From: Thermodesulfovibrio sp. 3907-1M
GTDB taxonomy: Bacteria; Nitrospirota; Thermodesulfovibrionia; Thermodesulfovibrionales; Thermodesulfovibrionaceae
Reading direction: 5' to 3'
NCBI RefSeq assembly: GCF_040450955.1
Contig: NZ_CP144373.1
Coordinates: 1,530,486 to 1,594,485 of the forward strand
DNA length: 64,000 nt
Below, piece after piece: positions 47,957 through 57,182 of the stretch. The notes below the pieces were generated by a model that made no database searches, had not been told where the DNA came from, and saw only the letters and a program-made list of their open reading frames with translations. Every line of letters begins with the position of its first letter. Positions within the stretch are counted from its first letter, which is position 1. The translations under genes were made by a program, and so were the position numbers.

Positions 47957-49322
47957 TTTTTGACTCCTTATAGATTTTTGCTCTTTTTAAAATACCACTG
48001 ATCCATTCTTTACAGCCAAGAGCATGAATATGAACATATGTGCCTATGGCATTCTTATATATAACTCCATCCTTGCTGTTAATAATACCCTGTCCTCTTT
48101 CCATTGTAAAGCACATCTGGGGCAGTTTATCATACTCAATAACTTTTGAATAGTGAAATTCATGTCCCTTTATTTGTAATCCTTTTTCATAAAAGGGATT
48201 GTCTTCCTCTACTTTGGCAACAACATATCCATGCGCTTGAGGTTTTTTAAACATATTAAGAGTTAAAGGGAAGATGCCAATCATGGGAAAGCTTCCTTCC
48301 TGAGTGATCAGAGTTTTACAGAGATACATTAAGCCACCACATTCAGCATATATGGGAAGCCCTTCTTCTGCCTTTTGCTTAATGTCATTCATAAAAGAGA
48401 AATTTTTAACAAGATACTTCACATTGGTTTCTGGAAAACCTCCTCCAATATAAAGAGCATCAACATCTGGTAAGGCTCTGTCTTCTAAGGAGTTAATTAA
48501 AACAATAGAGGCTCCGGTTTTTTTTAACTCTTCAAGATTTTCTTCGTAATAAAACTGAAAAACTCTGTCTCTTATAACACCTATTTTTAAGCCCCTTCCA
48601 TCTAAAGATTCTGAGCTTTCCATCGGATCATAGTGTAATGCCTCAGCATCTTTGGCAATTTCGATGATTTTTTCTATATCAATATGTTGAGATACTTTAT
48701 CTATGAACTTCCTGGCTTCCTCTTTTTCTTCATGCTCCTGATATGGTAAAAGCCCCATATGTCTTTCAGGCATTTTTAAATCTTTAAATCTCGGCAGTAA
48801 ACCAACAATTTTCACATCGCAGTATTTTTTTATAGATTCTTTAATTATCTTTTCATGTCTTGCATTGGCAAGCTGATTTAATACAACTGCTTTAATGCTT
48901 AATTGTCTGTCAAACTGAGTAAATCCATTAATCAAAGCAGCCACTGAGCGGGTCATTTTTGTGCAGTCTATTACAAGAATTACAGGACATTTTAAAAGTT
49001 TTGCCAGTTCTGCTGAACAGACCGTGCCTTCAGCATCCAGACCATCATAAAGTCCTCTATTGCCTTCTATTACAGAAATATCTCCTCTTGCTCTTTCAAT
49101 AAAAGATTGAACTACTCTTTCTGGTGGAATCATAAATGTATCAAGGTTGTAACAGGGATTTTTTGAAAAAAGACTTAACCAGCCACTGTCTATGTAATCA
49201 GGTCCCTTCTTAAAGGCAATTACATTCAATCCTTTTTTTACAAGAAGAGAGATTATTGAAAGGGCTACAGTTGTTTTTCCAGCACCACCGCGTACACCTG
49301 CTATGAGAACTCTTGGATACAT
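47949..49322 (-). CDS. dsrN: CbiA-family amidase, probably DsrN (siroheme amidation)
   Basis: A 457-residue ATP-dependent glutamine amidotransferase. The N-terminal dethiobiotin-synthetase-like domain has GVRGGAGKTTVALSI (P-loop) and FKKGPDYIDSGWLS. The C-terminal class I glutaminase has IYAECGGLMYLC (nucleophile Cys) and GHEFHYSKV. CbiA amidates cobyrinate; DsrN, a close homologue, amidates siroheme for dissimilatory sulfite reductase. Placement in the dsr block upstream of dsrC favours DsrN, but the enzyme could serve B12 synthesis, and nrdJ implies a B12 need. Sequence alone does not decide. The gene is divergent from glyQ. Confidence 0.75.
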   Translation of the reverse strand: MYPRVLIAGVRGGAGKTTVALSIISLLVKKGLNVIAFKKGPDYIDSGWLSLFSKNPCYNLDTFMIPPERVVQSFIERARGDISVIEGNRGLYDGLDAEGTVCSAELAKLLKCPVILVIDCTKMTRSVAALINGFTQFDRQLSIKAVVLNQLANARHEKIIKESIKKYCDVKIVGLLPRFKDLKMPERHMGLLPYQEHEEKEEARKFIDKVSQHIDIEKIIEIAKDAEALHYDPMESSESLDGRGLKIGVIRDRVFQFYYEENLEELKKTGASIVLINSLEDRALPDVDALYIGGGFPETNVKYLVKNFSFMNDIKQKAEEGLPIYAECGGLMYLCKTLITQEGSFPMIGIFPLTLNMFKKPQAHGYVVAKVEEDNPFYEKGLQIKGHEFHYSKVIEYDKLPQMCFTMERGQGIINSKDGVIYKNAIGTYVHIHALGCKEWISGILKRAKIYKESKNA

Positions 49323-49352
49323 TTGACATAAACCTCTATGCTAAAGTATCAT
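49323..49352 (+). promoter_or_regulatory. Promoter of a leaderless glyQS message
   Basis: TTGACA at 49323-49328, an 18-base spacer and TATCAT at 49347-49352. The glyQ ATG at 49361 follows after eight bases with no Shine-Dalgarno sequence. The -35 box sits directly against the dsrN start on the other strand. Confidence 0.65.
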
Positions 49353-49360
49353 GAAAATCT

Positions 49361-50221
49361 ATGTATTTTCAAGATATAATTTTTACACTCAACAAATACT
49401 GGGCTCAAAAAGGATGCGTTATACTTCAACCCTATGACATGGAGGTTGGAGCAGGAACTTTTCATACTGCCACTTTTTTTAGGGTTTTAGGTCCCGAGCA
49501 CTGGAGTGCAGGATATGTTCAGCCCTGTCGCAGACCAACTGATGGAAGATATGGAGAGAATCCAAACAGGCTCGGGCAGTATTATCAGTATCAGGTTATT
49601 TTAAAGCCATCACCTGAGAATTCTCAGGAGATTTACCTTGAAAGCCTCAAAGCTCTTGGTATAGAGCTTAAAAGACATGATATAAGATTTGTAGAAGATG
49701 ACTGGGAATCTCCTACACTTGGCGCATGGGGACTTGGCTGGGAAGTATGGCTTGATGGCATGGAGATAACGCAGTTTACTTATTTTCAGCAGGTGGGAGG
49801 AATTGATTTAAACCCTGTTTCTGTTGAAATAACCTATGGTCTTGAGAGAATTGCCATGTATCTGCAGGAAGTAGACAATGTTTTTGATATAAAGTGGAAT
49901 GAAAAATTTAACTATGGTCAGATTCATCGGGAGAGTGAGATAGAGTTTTCTTACTTTAATTTTGATTATTCTCAGCCAGAGTTAATAAAAAAACATTTTG
50001 ACGATTTTGAAAGGGAATCAAAAAGAATGCTTGAAGTTGGTCTTATTTTACCTGCCTATGAGTTCTGCCTTAAGTGTTCTCATATGTTTAACCTTCTGGA
50101 TGCAAGAGGAGTTCTTTCAGTGACAGAGAGAACAAATTATATAGCAAGAGTAAGAGCTATTGCAAAAGCTTGTGCAGAAGCATACTTAAAAAAGAGGTAT
50201 GGACATGAATCTGCTTTTTGA
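49361..50221 (+). CDS. glyQ: Glycyl-tRNA synthetase alpha subunit
   Basis: The 286-residue catalytic alpha chain of the heterotetrameric glycyl-tRNA synthetase. It opens with [37 protein letters not shown] and holds [32 protein letters not shown] (motif 2 region) and [14 protein letters not shown] (motif 3). Its end overlaps glyS by 23 bases, so the two subunits are translationally coupled. The predicted promoter gives an mRNA without a leader. Confidence 0.97.
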   Translation: MYFQDIIFTLNKYWAQKGCVILQPYDMEVGAGTFHTATFFRVLGPEHWSAGYVQPCRRPTDGRYGENPNRLGQYYQYQVILKPSPENSQEIYLESLKALGIELKRHDIRFVEDDWESPTLGAWGLGWEVWLDGMEITQFTYFQQVGGIDLNPVSVEITYGLERIAMYLQEVDNVFDIKWNEKFNYGQIHRESEIEFSYFNFDYSQPELIKKHFDDFERESKRMLEVGLILPAYEFCLKCSHMFNLLDARGVLSVTERTNYIARVRAIAKACAEAYLKKRYGHESAF

Positions 50222-52241
50222 AATAGGAGTTGAGGAAATTCCTGCAAGATTTATTCCTCAGGCGCTTAATCAATTGGAGGAAAACGCTAAGAAAATTTTT
50301 TCTCACTTCAGAATAAATATTGAAGAGTTAAAGATTTATGCAACACCGAGAAGAATGGTTTTCAAGGCAAAGATTTCACAGGAGCAGGCATCAGAGGAAA
50401 AACTCCTATGGGGACCACCTACCCATGTTGCCTTTGATGAAGAAGGGAAACCAAAGGAGCCTGCATATGCTTTTGCAAAAGCCCATGGATTAGATGTTTA
50501 TAGCTTAGAAGTTAAGCAAAAGGGCAAGGGAAGTTATGTTTGTGCTGTAATCAGGGAAAAAGGTAAGAAAACAGAAGAAGTTTTACCAGAAATTTTAAAG
50601 GAGTTATTTTTTTCTCTCAGTTTCCCAAAGATGATGAGATGGGGAAGTGGAACTATAAAATTTGTAAGACCTGTAAGATGGCTTATGTGTTTGTATAATG
50701 ATAAAGCAGTTTCATTTGAGATAGACGGCATAAAAGTAGAGGGAAAAACATGGGGACACAGATTCCTTACTGAAAATCCCATATTTTTATTAAAAATACA
50801 GGATTATGAAAAAGCTCTTAATGAAGCCTTTGTGATCGTTGATCAGGAAAAAAGAAAACAGATAATAATTAATCAGGCTACAGAGCTTGCAAATAAAGTA
50901 AATGGAAGGGTTTTACTGGATGAAGAGCTTTTTACAGAAGTAAATTATCTTGTTGAGTTTCCAAACTCGGTTTTATGTGAGTTTCCTGAAGAATACCTGA
51001 GCCTTCCAGATGAGTTGCTCATTACAGTTATGAAAGATCATCAAAGATACTTCGCGATTACTGATCTCAAAGGAAAACTGAAAAATTATTTTATCGTAGT
51101 AAGTAACACTTTAAGAGAGAATGAAGAAAATGTCAGAAAAGGTGCTCAAAGAGTCATAAAAGCAAGATTTGAAGATGCAAAGTTTTATTATGAAGAAGAC
51201 CTTAAAAAGGGATTAGACAGTCTTGTTAATGCAACAAAGGGAATAGTTTATCACGAAAAACTTGGAAGTCTCTATGATAAAAGTTTAAGAATTTTGAATA
51301 TAGCTCAGCAGCTTGCAGAGAAAGTCTTTCCAGAGAAAATTGAATCAGTGAGAACTGCTGCCAAGTACTGTAAAGCTGATCTTGCCAGTGGAGTTGTTGG
51401 AGAGTTTCCAGAACTTCAGGGAATAATAGGTGGATATTATGCCAGAGCGTTAGATTTACCTCGGGAAGTGGAACTGGCAATTAAAGAGCATTATCTTCCA
51501 AAGGGTTTTACAGATGCTCTGCCATCTACACAAGAGGGTTGTCTTTTAAGCATAGCTGACAAACTTGACCACATTGCCTCCTTTTTTTATCTTGGAGAGA
51601 TTCCATCAGGAACAGAAGATCCATTTGGCTTGAGAAGAGCAGCAAATGGAATTTTAGCTATACTTTTGAAAAAGAGATATCCTTTAAGCATTAAAGATTG
51701 TGTTAATACTCTAAAAGAGTTTGCCGATGAAAAAATAAAGCAACAGATTTCAAACTTTATTGGACAGAGATTGGAAAGCTATTTTGAGAGCTGTGGTTAT
51801 GAAGTAAAATTAATAAAAACAGTGAGTGATTTCATCTTAAATACTCCTGTTTATGAGATTGAGGAGAGACTTGGGGCAGTAAAGGTATTTTACAAAAAAG
51901 AAAATTTTGAGTCCTTTTTCCTTGCAGCAAAGAGAGTTTCAAATATTATTAAAAATTACGAAAAATTTGAGCTTAACCCTTCTGTTTTAATTGCAGAGGA
52001 AGAAAAAAATCTTTACAATGCCATGATAGAAAAAAAACAAAGGCTTGATGAATACTTAATAAATTCCCGCTTTCTTGATGCTTTAAACTATCTTGAAACT
52101 CTTACACCTGTGATAAATAATTTTTTTGATAGAGTGCTTGTTATGGATAAGGACGAAAACATAAGAAAAAATAGAGTTGCCCTTTTACAGGAACTGGCTC
52201 AATTATTGAAATCTGTTGCTGACCTTTCAAAGCTTTATTAA
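50199..52241 (+). CDS. glyS: Glycyl-tRNA synthetase beta subunit
   Basis: The 680-residue beta chain that holds tRNA recognition and assists the alpha chain. It contains the [20 protein letters not shown] opening, [57 protein letters not shown] and [16 protein letters not shown]. The last 130 residues form an anticodon-binding-like domain. It begins inside the end of glyQ and ends one base before the upstream region of pal. Length is normal. Confidence 0.97.
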   Translation: MDMNLLFEIGVEEIPARFIPQALNQLEENAKKIFSHFRINIEELKIYATPRRMVFKAKISQEQASEEKLLWGPPTHVAFDEEGKPKEPAYAFAKAHGLDVYSLEVKQKGKGSYVCAVIREKGKKTEEVLPEILKELFFSLSFPKMMRWGSGTIKFVRPVRWLMCLYNDKAVSFEIDGIKVEGKTWGHRFLTENPIFLLKIQDYEKALNEAFVIVDQEKRKQIIINQATELANKVNGRVLLDEELFTEVNYLVEFPNSVLCEFPEEYLSLPDELLITVMKDHQRYFAITDLKGKLKNYFIVVSNTLRENEENVRKGAQRVIKARFEDAKFYYEEDLKKGLDSLVNATKGIVYHEKLGSLYDKSLRILNIAQQLAEKVFPEKIESVRTAAKYCKADLASGVVGEFPELQGIIGGYYARALDLPREVELAIKEHYLPKGFTDALPSTQEGCLLSIADKLDHIASFFYLGEIPSGTEDPFGLRRAANGILAILLKKRYPLSIKDCVNTLKEFADEKIKQQISNFIGQRLESYFESCGYEVKLIKTVSDFILNTPVYEIEERLGAVKVFYKKENFESFFLAAKRVSNIIKNYEKFELNPSVLIAEEEKNLYNAMIEKKQRLDEYLINSRFLDALNYLETLTPVINNFFDRVLVMDKDENIRKNRVALLQELAQLLKSVADLSKLY

Positions 52242-52310
52242 TTGTTGTATTATATAAGTATGAAAAAACATTACAAGCCTGTCATAAAAAACCCCTCCTG
52301 GAGGCGTAAA

Positions 52311-52850
52311 ATGGGCATAAAAAATCTTTTTATAGTTATTTTTTGTCTTTTCTTTATCTTTGCCTGTGCTGAAAGAAAAATCTACATGCCAGAAGGAAAA
52401 GTAGAAGGAGAGATGCCCAAAAAAGAGGAAAAAACAGAGGCTGAAAAACCAACTGGGCAAGAGGAACTCTCCGCTACAGAGATGTCAGAAGTTTTAAAAA
52501 AACTTCAGGAAGAAATAAAGGACATACATTTTGATTTTGATAGGTATGATATAAGACAGGAAGATATTCCCACATTGAAAAAAGTTGCTTCATTGCTTCA
52601 GAAGTATTCAAATTTGAGAGTTATAATTGAAGGTCATTGTGATGAGAGAGGAACAAATGAATACAACTTTGCACTTGGACAAAAAAGAGCAAATGCAGTG
52701 AAACAGTACTTGATAACTCTGGGAGTTCTACCATCTAAAATGGAAATAATAAGTTATGGTGAAGAAAAACCTTTATGCACAGAGCACAATGAATCTTGCT
52801 GGCAGAAAAACAGAAGAGCACACTTTGTATTTATAGAGGAGGGCAAATGA
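52311..52850 (+). CDS. pal: Peptidoglycan-associated lipoprotein Pal
   Basis: A 179-residue outer-membrane lipoprotein. I start it at ATG 52311, six bases after a GGAGG site (52300-52304); the earlier frame to 52242 lacks such a site. A lipobox (FIFAC) puts the lipid on Cys17. The OmpA-type domain (about residues 60-179) has IHFDFDRYDIR, VIIEGHCDERGTNEYNFALGQKRANAVKQYL and ISYGEEKPLC, with the peptidoglycan-binding residues. Pal links the outer membrane to the wall with Tol proteins. The stop overlaps the cpoB start by ATGA. Confidence 0.92.
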   Translation: MGIKNLFIVIFCLFFIFACAERKIYMPEGKVEGEMPKKEEKTEAEKPTGQEELSATEMSEVLKKLQEEIKDIHFDFDRYDIRQEDIPTLKKVASLLQKYSNLRVIIEGHCDERGTNEYNFALGQKRANAVKQYLITLGVLPSKMEIISYGEEKPLCTEHNESCWQKNRRAHFVFIEEGK

Positions 52851-53704
52851 AAAAACTTAAAACAGCAATTACAGGCATTATAGCTTCTGTAATTTTGTCT
52901 GGATGTGTTACAACATCGGAGTTTGAACAGATGAAGGCTGATATTGCAAGGCTCTATGTGGAAAGCTCTCAATTAAAGCAGGATGTTTCAGAGCTTAAAA
53001 CAAGGATTGATAAAATGTCATCAGACTTAACCTCAGCAGTGGCATTAAAGGAAGGGCAACTTACCCTTCTTGCTCAAACACAGGATTATGTAAAGGAACT
53101 TCAGCTTCTTAAGGGAAGATTTGAAGAAAACTCCTTTCAGAATGAAAAAAAATTTAAGGAACTGAATGATAAAATAGCAGAATTACAGGCAAAATTGAAT
53201 CAACCAGCTGCATCACCAGAAAAAAACGAGCTTACAAAACCTGCACAGGAAACATTAAAAGATCCAAAGGCAATTTACGATTCGGCGCATATTGATATGA
53301 AAAACAAAAATTTTGCCTCTGCAAGAGAAAAATTTCAGGAAATTATAAAAAATTATCCTGATTTTGAACTTCTTCCTAACTCATATTTCTGGGTAGGTGA
53401 GACTTACTATAATGAAAAAAAATATGAGGATGCCATTCTTGCATATGAAGAGTTCTTAAAAAGATATCCAAAACATGATAAGGCACCCGGCGCACTTCTC
53501 AAAGAAGGAATGGCATTCCTTGAGCTAAAGGATAAAAAAACAGCAAAAGTGGTTTTTGAAAGAGTTATTGAAAGATATCCTCAGTCCAAGGAAGCAGAGA
53601 TTGCTCAGCAGAAAATAGCAGAGATACTTAACAGTGGAAATTCCGGTAAAAAGACGCCAACCAAAAAAACAAAAAGCAAAACAAAAAGCAAAACAAAAAG
53701 ATGA
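52847..53704 (+). CDS. cpoB: Tol-Pal coordinating lipoprotein CpoB (YbgF)
   Basis: A 285-residue protein. The start is ATG 52847, with GGAGGG just upstream; a longer upstream frame reads through pal. A signal with lipobox LSGC (Cys18) makes a lipoprotein. A coiled coil (about residues 24-115) is followed by tetratricopeptide repeats in the last half (IYDSAHIDMKNKNFASAREKF, YFWVGETYYNEKKYEDAILAYEEFLKRYPKH, GMAFLELKDKKTAKVVFERVI). The order pal-cpoB matches the Tol-Pal operon, but tolQRAB are absent from the window. The extreme C terminus is a Lys/Thr-rich tail (KKTKSKTKSKTK). Confidence 0.87.
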   Translation: MKKLKTAITGIIASVILSGCVTTSEFEQMKADIARLYVESSQLKQDVSELKTRIDKMSSDLTSAVALKEGQLTLLAQTQDYVKELQLLKGRFEENSFQNEKKFKELNDKIAELQAKLNQPAASPEKNELTKPAQETLKDPKAIYDSAHIDMKNKNFASAREKFQEIIKNYPDFELLPNSYFWVGETYYNEKKYEDAILAYEEFLKRYPKHDKAPGALLKEGMAFLELKDKKTAKVVFERVIERYPQSKEAEIAQQKIAEILNSGNSGKKTPTKKTKSKTKSKTKR

Positions 53705-54669
53705 ATGATAACTTTAATAGAAACATTGATTATCTGAGAATTTCAGTTATTGATAGATGTAATCTCCGTTGCATTTACTGCATGCCTGAAGAAGGAATTA
53801 AGAACTTGCTTCCCCATGAAGAAATACTTAGTTATGAAGAAATACTTAAGATAATCAGGATTGCTACAACAACAGGGATATCTAAAATAAGAGTAACAGG
53901 TGGAGAACCATTGTTAAGAAAGAATATTGTAAGCTTTATTGAAAGAGCTTCCAGAATAGAAGGTATAAAGGACATAGGAATGACAACAAATGGAATACTT
54001 TTAAAAAAGTATGCCAGATCTTTATTTGAAGCGGGGCTTAAAAGAGTAAATGTGAGTCTTGATTCTCTGAATGAAGATAAATTTAGAGCTATAACAAGAT
54101 TGGGTTCATTGAAAGAAGTTCTTGAAGGAATTGAAGAAGCTCAAATGGTTGGGCTAAATCCTGTAAAGATAAATATGGTTGTAATGAAGGGAGTTAATGA
54201 TGATGAAATAGAAAGATTTGCCAGATGGAGCATTGAGGTGCCCTATCAAATAAGGTTTATAGAGTTTATGCCAGTTGGACAGAATAACTGGAAAAAAGAA
54301 CTTTTTATCTCCCGAGAAGAAATAAAACAAAAGATAGAAAATACCGTTGGCAGTCTTATACCTGTTCAGATAAAAAAATCAGGACCTGCAGAGTATTTTA
54401 TGCTTGAAGGTGCAAAGGGATTGCTCGGGTTTATAAGCCCTCTTTCTACCCATATATGCACAAGATGTAACAGACTCAGGCTAACTGCTGAGGGAAAGCT
54501 GAGACCCTGTCTTTTCTCAGACAGGGAAATTGATTTAAAAAGAGTTTTAAGAAGCGGTGCATCAGAGGATGAAATAAGGCAGATTATTATAAAAGCAATT
54601 CAGCTTAAGCCTCAGGGAATCTCATCTCAGACAAAGCCTTTAAGGGCTATGTCAACAATAGGAGGCTGA
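53701..54669 (+). CDS. moaA: GTP 3',8-cyclase MoaA
   Basis: A 322-residue radical SAM enzyme that starts molybdenum-cofactor synthesis. The first cluster motif is CNLRCIYC (about residues 17-24), and the second, substrate-binding cluster uses CTRC and CLFS in the CTRCNRLRLTAEGKLRPCLF segment (about residues 259-277). GTP-binding RVTGGEPLLRK and the C-terminal GG are present; the Gly-Gly ending is needed with MoaC. It overlaps cpoB (ATGA). No other moa gene is in the window. Confidence 0.96.
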   Translation: MNDNFNRNIDYLRISVIDRCNLRCIYCMPEEGIKNLLPHEEILSYEEILKIIRIATTTGISKIRVTGGEPLLRKNIVSFIERASRIEGIKDIGMTTNGILLKKYARSLFEAGLKRVNVSLDSLNEDKFRAITRLGSLKEVLEGIEEAQMVGLNPVKINMVVMKGVNDDEIERFARWSIEVPYQIRFIEFMPVGQNNWKKELFISREEIKQKIENTVGSLIPVQIKKSGPAEYFMLEGAKGLLGFISPLSTHICTRCNRLRLTAEGKLRPCLFSDREIDLKRVLRSGASEDEIRQIIIKAIQLKPQGISSQTKPLRAMSTIGG

Positions 54670-54675
54670 AGTTTT

Positions 54676-55425
54676 TTGAAAATTCCTGTATCAGTAGCAA
54701 TCATAACGAAAAACGAAGAAAAAAACATTAGAGATGCTTTGGAATCAGTTAAAGATTTTGAAGAGATTGTTGTTGTTGACTCCTTCAGTGAAGACAGAAC
54801 AGTGCAGATATGTAGAGAATATACAGAAAAGATTTTTCAGCGGGAATGGATGGGTTTTTCAAATCAAAAACAGCTTGCTATAGATAAAACAACACTTGCA
54901 TGGGTTCTGGTTCTGGATGCTGACGAGAGAGTAACAGAATCTTTAAAAAAAGAGATAATGGAGAAAATAAAGGAAGACAATGATGGATATTTTATTCCAA
55001 GAAAGAATTTTTTTCTTGGGAAGTGGATTAGACACAGTGGATGGTGGCCTGACTATACGCTTAGACTTTTTAAAAAAGACAAAGGGAAAATTCAAAAAAG
55101 AGAGGTTCACGAAAAAATCCTTGTTGGAGGTAAAACGGGATATTTAAAAGAGCCTTTGCTTCATTACACCTATTACAGTATTGATGATTTCGTCAGAAAG
55201 ATGAAGAGTTATGCCTGCCTGGCAGCAGAGGAGATTGTTAAAAGTAATCCCTCTCAATATAAAATAATTTTTAGGATGATCTTTTCTCCTCTTTTTACTT
55301 TTTTTAAAATGTATATTTTACGAGCAGGATTTTTGGATGGTTTGAGAGGACTTATTCTTGCAGTTCTTTACAGTTTTTATTCATTTTTGAAATATGCCAG
55401 AGCATGGGAAAAATTATGGAAATAG
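54676..55425 (+). CDS. Family 2 glycosyltransferase (WaaE/KdtX-like)
   Basis: A 249-residue GT-A fold enzyme that probably adds a sugar to the lipopolysaccharide core or a related glycan. PVSVAIITKNEEKNIRDALESV (about residues 3-24), VVDSFSEDRTV (about 33-43), VLDADERVTE (about 77-86, the DxD-type metal site) and the C-terminal membrane-associated helix (about 195-245) fit. The start is TTG at 54676; a GGAGG site at 54661-54665 lies ten bases before it. It overlaps msbA by 22 bases, in line with an envelope role. The donor sugar is not predictable. Confidence 0.85.
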   Translation: MKIPVSVAIITKNEEKNIRDALESVKDFEEIVVVDSFSEDRTVQICREYTEKIFQREWMGFSNQKQLAIDKTTLAWVLVLDADERVTESLKKEIMEKIKEDNDGYFIPRKNFFLGKWIRHSGWWPDYTLRLFKKDKGKIQKREVHEKILVGGKTGYLKEPLLHYTYYSIDDFVRKMKSYACLAAEEIVKSNPSQYKIIFRMIFSPLFTFFKMYILRAGFLDGLRGLILAVLYSFYSFLKYARAWEKLWK

Positions 55426-57182
55426 AGAAGCAGTTTAAAATTAAGTTTAAAAAACAATGGATTGACGACCTTGCAGTTTTCTGGAGACTTATAAAGGAAT
55501 ATCGTCTAAGACTCCTTTTAGCACTTCTCTGTGGACTTGCAATATCAGGCATAAATGGAGCTATTGCGTGGAGTGTTAAACCTGCAATGGATCAGATTTT
55601 TATTAAAAAGTCTTCAGAGTATCTTTATCTAATTACCTTTGGAGTCATTATACTTTTTGCTTTAAGAGGTGTTTTTACATTTTTAAATAACTATCTTATG
55701 AACTCAATTGGTGCAAAAATAGTGAAAAATGTAAGAGATATGATTTATGAAAAGCTTCTTAAACTCCCTTTTTCATTTTTTTGTAAGGATTCTTCAGGCA
55801 ATGTCATTTCCAGGGTTTTAAATGATATAGATTTGCTAAAAAGCACTGTTTCAAATACGATTAAAGACTTCATTGTTGAGGGATTGACCGTTGTTGCTTT
55901 AGCTGCAGTTGCTTTTTATCGCAGATGGGATCTTGCGATTCTCTCATTCTTGGTTATACCTTTTATGATTTATGCTATGACAGAACTCGGTAAAAAAATG
56001 AAAAAAATAGGCATGAAAACAAGAATAAGAATTGCAAAAGTGACCACTCTTCTTCATGAGACACTTCATGGCATAAAGATTATTAAGGCTTTTACAATGG
56101 AAAAAGACATGAAAGAACGATATAAAAAGGCTCTTACAGAGCATTATCACAATATAATGCGTGAAGTGAGGACAGAAGAGTTTACTAATCTTCTTACAGA
56201 GGTGATTGCTGGAGTTGGCGTGGCAATGATACTTTTTTATGGTGGATGGCTTGTGGTAAATGATAAGATTTCATCCGGAGACTTCTTTTCCTTTGCTACA
56301 GCCGTTATTCTTATGTACACTCCTCTTAAGAGACTGAGCAGAGTAAATGCCTCTTTTCAGAAGGGAAGAAATGTTATTGAAAGATTGAGAGAAATAATAT
56401 TTGTTGAACATGAGCCTGAAAAGGGAGTTGAAAAGGAGTTGAAAGGGCATATTGTGTTCAGAAATGTCTCTTTCCAATATCCACTTGCAAAGGATTATGC
56501 TTTAAAAAATGTTTCCTTTGAAATAAAACCAGGTGAAACTGCTGCAATTGTTGGTCCATCAGGTGCAGGGAAAAGCACAATAGCAGATTTGCTTGCTGGA
56601 TTCTGGTATCCCACAGAAGGAGAGATATTGATTGATGGTGTAAGTATTCGGGAGCTTTCTCTTTACAGTTTGCGTTCACAGATTGCCCTTGTAACTCAGG
56701 ACATTGTTTTATTTAACGATTCAGTGATTAACAATATTAAATTTGGCAATATATCGTCAAGTTTTGAAGAAGCCCTGGCTGCAGCAAAACTGGCAGATGC
56801 ACATGATTTTATTATGAAATTGCCTCAGGGTTATGACTCCCTTGTAGGTGAAAAAGGAGTTTTGCTTTCAGGAGGACAGAAGCAAAGAATAACTATAGCA
56901 AGAGCAATTCTAAGAGAACCAAAAATTTTGATTTTTGATGAAGCAACTGCTTCTCTTGATACAGAATCAGAAGAGAAAATTCAAAGAGCTCTTGAACAAA
57001 TGAGAAAGGGAAGAACAACTATAGTAATTGCTCACAGGCTTTCAACAATCAGAAGAGCAGACAAAATCATAGTCATGGATAAAGGACAGATTATTGAACA
57101 GGGAACACATGAAGAGTTACTTTCCCTGGGAGGACTTTACAGTGAACTCTGGCATCTTCAGTTCAGTGAAGCATCTTCTTAA
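55404..57182 (+). CDS. msbA: Lipid A/phospholipid flippase ABC transporter MsbA
   Basis: A 592-residue half-transporter that flips lipid A precursors across the inner membrane. Six membrane helices (about residues 30-320) are followed by the ATPase domain with Walker A VGPSGAGKSTIADLLAG (about 382-398), Q-loop TQDIVLF, signature LSGGQKQRI, Walker B ILIFDEATASLD and H-loop AHRLSTI. It overlaps the glycosyltransferase gene and is convergent with the acyltransferase gene by 20 bases. General lipid or peptide exporters share these motifs, so the substrate is inferred from the LPS context. Confidence 0.9.
   Translation: MGKIMEIEKQFKIKFKKQWIDDLAVFWRLIKEYRLRLLLALLCGLAISGINGAIAWSVKPAMDQIFIKKSSEYLYLITFGVIILFALRGVFTFLNNYLMNSIGAKIVKNVRDMIYEKLLKLPFSFFCKDSSGNVISRVLNDIDLLKSTVSNTIKDFIVEGLTVVALAAVAFYRRWDLAILSFLVIPFMIYAMTELGKKMKKIGMKTRIRIAKVTTLLHETLHGIKIIKAFTMEKDMKERYKKALTEHYHNIMREVRTEEFTNLLTEVIAGVGVAMILFYGGWLVVNDKISSGDFFSFATAVILMYTPLKRLSRVNASFQKGRNVIERLREIIFVEHEPEKGVEKELKGHIVFRNVSFQYPLAKDYALKNVSFEIKPGETAAIVGPSGAGKSTIADLLAGFWYPTEGEILIDGVSIRELSLYSLRSQIALVTQDIVLFNDSVINNIKFGNISSSFEEALAAAKLADAHDFIMKLPQGYDSLVGEKGVLLSGGQKQRITIARAILREPKILIFDEATASLDTESEEKIQRALEQMRKGRTTIVIAHRLSTIRRADKIIVMDKGQIIEQGTHEELLSLGGLYSELWHLQFSEASS

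Noticed and set aside
52295-52305. CCTCC/GGAGG pairing that could hide the pal ribosome binding site
   Set aside because: The two arms are separated by one base, so a hairpin cannot form; it is a simple palindrome.
52242-52310. Upstream extension of pal to 52242
   Set aside because: The extension would begin with TTG, has no ribosome binding site and would push the lipoprotein signal 23 residues inward. The ATG at 52311 has GGAGG at the right distance.
52796-52846. Upstream extension of cpoB inside pal
   Set aside because: The extra 17 residues would precede the signal peptide and lie within pal. ATG 52847 has its own GGAGGG site.
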